Below are positions 50,163 through 52,381 of a stretch of DNA of 52,381 bases, one piece after another; position 1 is the first letter of the stretch, and each line of letters starts with the position of its first letter. The translations under genes and the position numbers were made by a program. Location of the stretch: positions 1 through 52,381 of the forward strand of contig NZ_JBBYXL010000019.1 of the NCBI RefSeq assembly GCF_039655865.1. The letters run 5' to 3'. The notes beneath the pieces were generated by a model. It made no database searches and was not told where the DNA came from. It worked only from the letters and a program-made list of their open reading frames with translations. Origin of the DNA: Prosthecobacter sp. SYSU 5D2 (GTDB lineage: Bacteria > Verrucomicrobiota > Verrucomicrobiia > Verrucomicrobiales > Verrucomicrobiaceae).

Positions 50163-51289
50163 TCGATCAAGCTCATCAACCCTTCGATCTTGTTCAAGAC
50201 CTCATGGACCTCTTCTAGTGTATTCTCAGGCGAAAGGCTAAATCGGATGCTTTCAGAAGAACGATCATGGGAACCTGACATTGTCTGAATCACATGTGAA
50301 GGAGTGATGGCACTCTCCATGCACGCCGACCCTGAAGAAGCACAAATATTCTGACTATCCAGGAACGTGAGTGTGGCATCGCTATCCATTCCAGGGAGGA
50401 ATATATTAGTAGTGTTAGGCAGGCGCTGGATCACATGGCCATTGCGCTCAGTATTTGGAACGGCTGCAAGGAGGCCTTCCTCCAAGGCATCGCGGAGTGG
50501 GCGAACAGTAGCATCGTAGGCTGGAAGCTTTTTTTGTGCAACGGCTGCTGCAGTTCCGAGGCCAATGATGCCTGCAACATTCTCTGTGCCGCCGCGTCGA
50601 GAGCGCTCTTGATGACCGCCGTGCAAGAAGGGCGTGAATGGTGCCCACTTCTGCGCATAGAGGGTACCTATACCTTTCGGAGCGCCGATCTTGTGCCCAG
50701 TGAGGGAGAGGTAGTCGATGGGAAGTTCCTCAACCTTCATTGCCAGCTTTCCGACAGCCTGCACGGCATCACAGTGGTAAAGAACCCCCCTGCTGCGGCA
50801 GAGTTCGCCGATCTTCTCGACTGGGAACAAGACGCCTGTTTCATTGTTCGCCCACATAAGCGAAACCAGCGCTGTGTCCGAAACAATCGCGTCCTCCAGG
50901 TCAGCCATGGTGATCAATCCCTCGCGGTTCACTGGCAGGTAGGTCACCCTGTAGCCGCGAAATTCTTCCAAGAAGCGGTAATAGCTTAGCACGGACGAAT
51001 GCTCGACCTTCGAGGTGACAATGTGCGTCTTTTGGGTGCTGTGAATGGCGGCATGGATGGCAGTGTTGTTGCTCTCCGTACCGCCACTGGTGAAAAGCAC
51101 TTCACAAGCTGAATTAGCTCCAATCAAGTCCGCCACTTGTTCACGAGCTCGTTCTATCCCTGATTTTAAATGCGAACCAAATCTGTAAGAGCTGGATGGA
51201 TTGCCCCATTCTTCAGTCAGGAATGGAAGCATTGCTTCCCTGACCTCAGGCAAGACGGGCGTTGTAGCATTGTGGTCGAGGTAAATCAT
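50159..51289 (-). CDS. sspA: Cysteine desulfurase, SspA/IscS-like
   Basis: 376 residues from the ATG at 51289 (MIYLDHNATTPVLPEV is the usual first strand; the frame opens at 51328). SGGTESNNTAIHAA (68-81), the PLP lysine K200 in SLTGHKIGAPKG, and RRGGTENVAG (231-240) are all present. The catalytic loop ASSGSACMES holds C323. It removes sulfur from cysteine to supply the PAPS-reductase-like partner. It converges tail to tail with the ssp-SIR2 operon. House-keeping IscS for iron-sulfur clusters is the alternative, but position within the island and a composition unlike the chromosome favour SspA. Confidence 0.82.
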   Translation of the reverse strand: MIYLDHNATTPVLPEVREAMLPFLTEEWGNPSSSYRFGSHLKSGIERAREQVADLIGANSACEVLFTSGGTESNNTAIHAAIHSTQKTHIVTSKVEHSSVLSYYRFLEEFRGYRVTYLPVNREGLITMADLEDAIVSDTALVSLMWANNETGVLFPVEKIGELCRSRGVLYHCDAVQAVGKLAMKVEELPIDYLSLTGHKIGAPKGIGTLYAQKWAPFTPFLHGGHQERSRRGGTENVAGIIGLGTAAAVAQKKLPAYDATVRPLRDALEEGLLAAVPNTERNGHVIQRLPNTTNIFLPGMDSDATLTFLDSQNICASSGSACMESAITPSHVIQTMSGSHDRSSESIRFSLSPENTLEEVHEVLNKIEGLMSLID

Positions 51290-51498
51290 CCAGACATCAA
51301 GATGTAACGCGGCAGCAAGCGTCTTCAATCCTCAGTACCCCCTGATTTGCCCCTCGCGGTAAAATTTGGGTCGTTGCCAGTCCATTTCAGTCGTCGGGGA
51401 AGGGGACAGATGTATCATGCTGGGACGGGTTCTTTGAGCCTCTTCCTCAGAACTGCCCAAAGCCGGTCTTCCCGGAGCCTTCCAACACCCCAATTCCC

Positions 51499-52113
51499 AT
51501 GCCGCCCTGGATCGAATTTTCTGCCTGTGCCGTATGCGCCATTTCCGGAGTGCTGGCCGCAGAAGGGAAGCGGATGGATCTCTTTGGCGCGCTGGTGCTC
51601 GCCCTCGTCACCGCCGTCGGCGGCGGCACCCTTCGTGATCTCTGCCTGGATCTGCCGGTGTTCTGGATCCAGGTGCCGGACTTCGTGACCGTGTCCTTGG
51701 TCGCAGCCGTCGGCACGTTTATCCTGGCCAGGTTTTTGGACATGCCCGCACGCGCCCTGGCCGTGGCCGATGCCTTTGGTCTCGCGCTCTTTGCCATCAT
51801 CGGCACCGAGAAGGCCCTCATGGTCGGCTCACCCGGACTGGTGGCCGTATTGATGGGCATCATCACCGGCGTCGCCGGCGGCATCCTCAGAGATGTGCTG
51901 CGCGGTGAAATCCCCGTCGTGCTGCGGGCCGAGATTGAGCTCTACGCCACAGCGGCCGGCCTCGGAGCCACCGCCTACGTCCTGTCAGTCCACTGGCTCC
52001 CCGCATCGCCCAGCCATCGTTACATCGGCATGGCCATCATCCTCTTTCTCCGCCTCGCCGCCATGTACTGGAGCGTCAAGCTCCCCATCTTCATCACCCG
52101 CCCCCGCCCCTGA
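51499..52113 (+). CDS. Trimeric intracellular cation channel family protein (YadS/UPF0126)
   Basis: 204 residues with about seven membrane segments. It is made of two related halves, each with a glycine-rich GGGTLRD or GGILRDVLRGEIP loop: ALVTAVGGGTLRDLCLDLPVFWI and GIITGVAGGILRDVLRGEIPVVL, the two-fold repeat of prokaryotic TRIC channels. Length is typical (about 200). It conducts monovalent cations across the inner membrane. The gene has chromosomal (high-GC) composition and marks the right edge of the defence island. A heptamer array begins directly after its stop codon. Confidence 0.9.
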   Translation: MPPWIEFSACAVCAISGVLAAEGKRMDLFGALVLALVTAVGGGTLRDLCLDLPVFWIQVPDFVTVSLVAAVGTFILARFLDMPARALAVADAFGLALFAIIGTEKALMVGSPGLVAVLMGIITGVAGGILRDVLRGEIPVVLRAEIELYATAAGLGATAYVLSVHWLPASPSHRYIGMAIILFLRLAAMYWSVKLPIFITRPRP

Positions 52114-52126
52114 CCCCTCCGCCTTC

Positions 52127-52256
52127 CGCCCCTCCGCCCTCCGCCATTCGCCATTCGCCATTCGCCATTCGTCATTCGTCCTTCGTCCTTCGCCATTCGG
52201 CATTCGTCATTCGTCATTCGGCATTCTGCTTTCAGCTTTCAGCTTTCAGCTTTTTC
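52127..52256. repeat. Heptanucleotide tandem array, part 1
   Basis: Consecutive 7-base units drift from CCTCCGC through CATTCGC, CATTCGT, CCTTCGT and CATTCGG to CTTTCAG. The phase is kept throughout. The array starts about 14 bases after the TRIC stop codon. Confidence 0.85.
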
Positions 52257-52381
52257 TGCCACGCCCCACGCCCCACGCCCCACGCCCCACGCCCCTCGCC
52301 CCTCGCCCCTCGCCCCTCGCCCCTCGCCCCTCGCCCCTCGCCCCTCGCCCCTCGCCCCTCGCCCCTCGCCCCTCGCCCCAC
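52257..52381. repeat. Heptanucleotide tandem array, part 2, running out of the window
   Basis: The array continues as CCCCACG units (about five), then CCCCTCG units (about twelve) to the right edge. The phase with part 1 is kept across the CTTTTTC-TGCCACG junction, so this is one array of changing unit sequence. Its full length is not visible, and collapse or expansion in an assembly is possible. Confidence 0.85.

Overview
The window looks like a chromosomal segment of a high-GC, Gram-negative member of the PVC group, most likely Verrucomicrobiota (Prosthecobacter/Verrucomicrobium-like). The basis is a complete outer-membrane biogenesis set (TamB, Skp/OmpH, BamA), secreted DUF1080 and PQQ-propeller proteins, a very large secreted repeat protein with putative-Ig modules, and intergenic regions packed with short palindromic and heptameric repeats. 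The taxonomic call is inference from protein character; no rRNA gene is present.

Layout. 1-3.8 kb: the 3' end of an Rpn/DUF4351-like gene, then a leftward surface-sugar operon (sugar O-methyltransferase, pseB, pseC). 3.9-11.5 kb: tamB (+) converging on bamA-skp (-). 11.6-15.9 kb: a secreted hypothetical protein, xseB-dxs, and a sugar nucleotidyltransferase. 16-25.1 kb: mostly small secreted or membrane proteins, interrupted by a gene of visibly lower GC lying between two 56-bp imperfect direct repeats (20.2-21.2 kb) and by a three-gene toxin-antitoxin-chaperone module (21.2-22.7 kb: MqsR-like toxin, MqsA-like antitoxin with a C-terminal extension, SecB-like chaperone) with a palindromic operator. 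25.3-28.4 kb: pyruvate dehydrogenase E1 beta and E2, tRNA-Ser(TGA), a GIY-YIG protein. 28.6-37.7 kb: a polytopic DUF5009-like membrane protein and a ~2,530-residue secreted repeat protein. 38.2-42.5 kb: pheS-pheT and a DUF1294 membrane protein, surrounded by tandem hairpin repeats.

The most interesting region is 42.9-51.3 kb, a defence island of lower GC than its surroundings. Five genes read rightward with overlapping stop/start codons: a DUF4007 protein (SspB-like), a large P-loop ATPase (SspC-like), a PAPS-reductase/PP-loop protein (SspD-like), a stand-alone DUF262 protein with the DGQQR motif, and a SIR2-family NADase-like protein. A cysteine desulfurase (SspA-like) converges from the other strand. 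This is the gene set of an Ssp-type single-strand DNA phosphorothioation system. In place of the usual SspE (DUF262 fused to a DUF1524 nuclease), the modification-sensing domain is separate and translationally coupled to a SIR2 protein. The simplest reading is a phosphorothioate-gated NAD-depleting defence system. A further 47-codon reading frame, coupled to the SIR2 stop codon but interrupted by an in-frame TGA, lies between it and sspA.

The window ends with a TRIC-type channel gene and a heptanucleotide tandem array that runs out of the window. The same heptamer family occurs upstream of pheS and, remarkably, inside the signal-peptide coding region of the PQQ-propeller gene.
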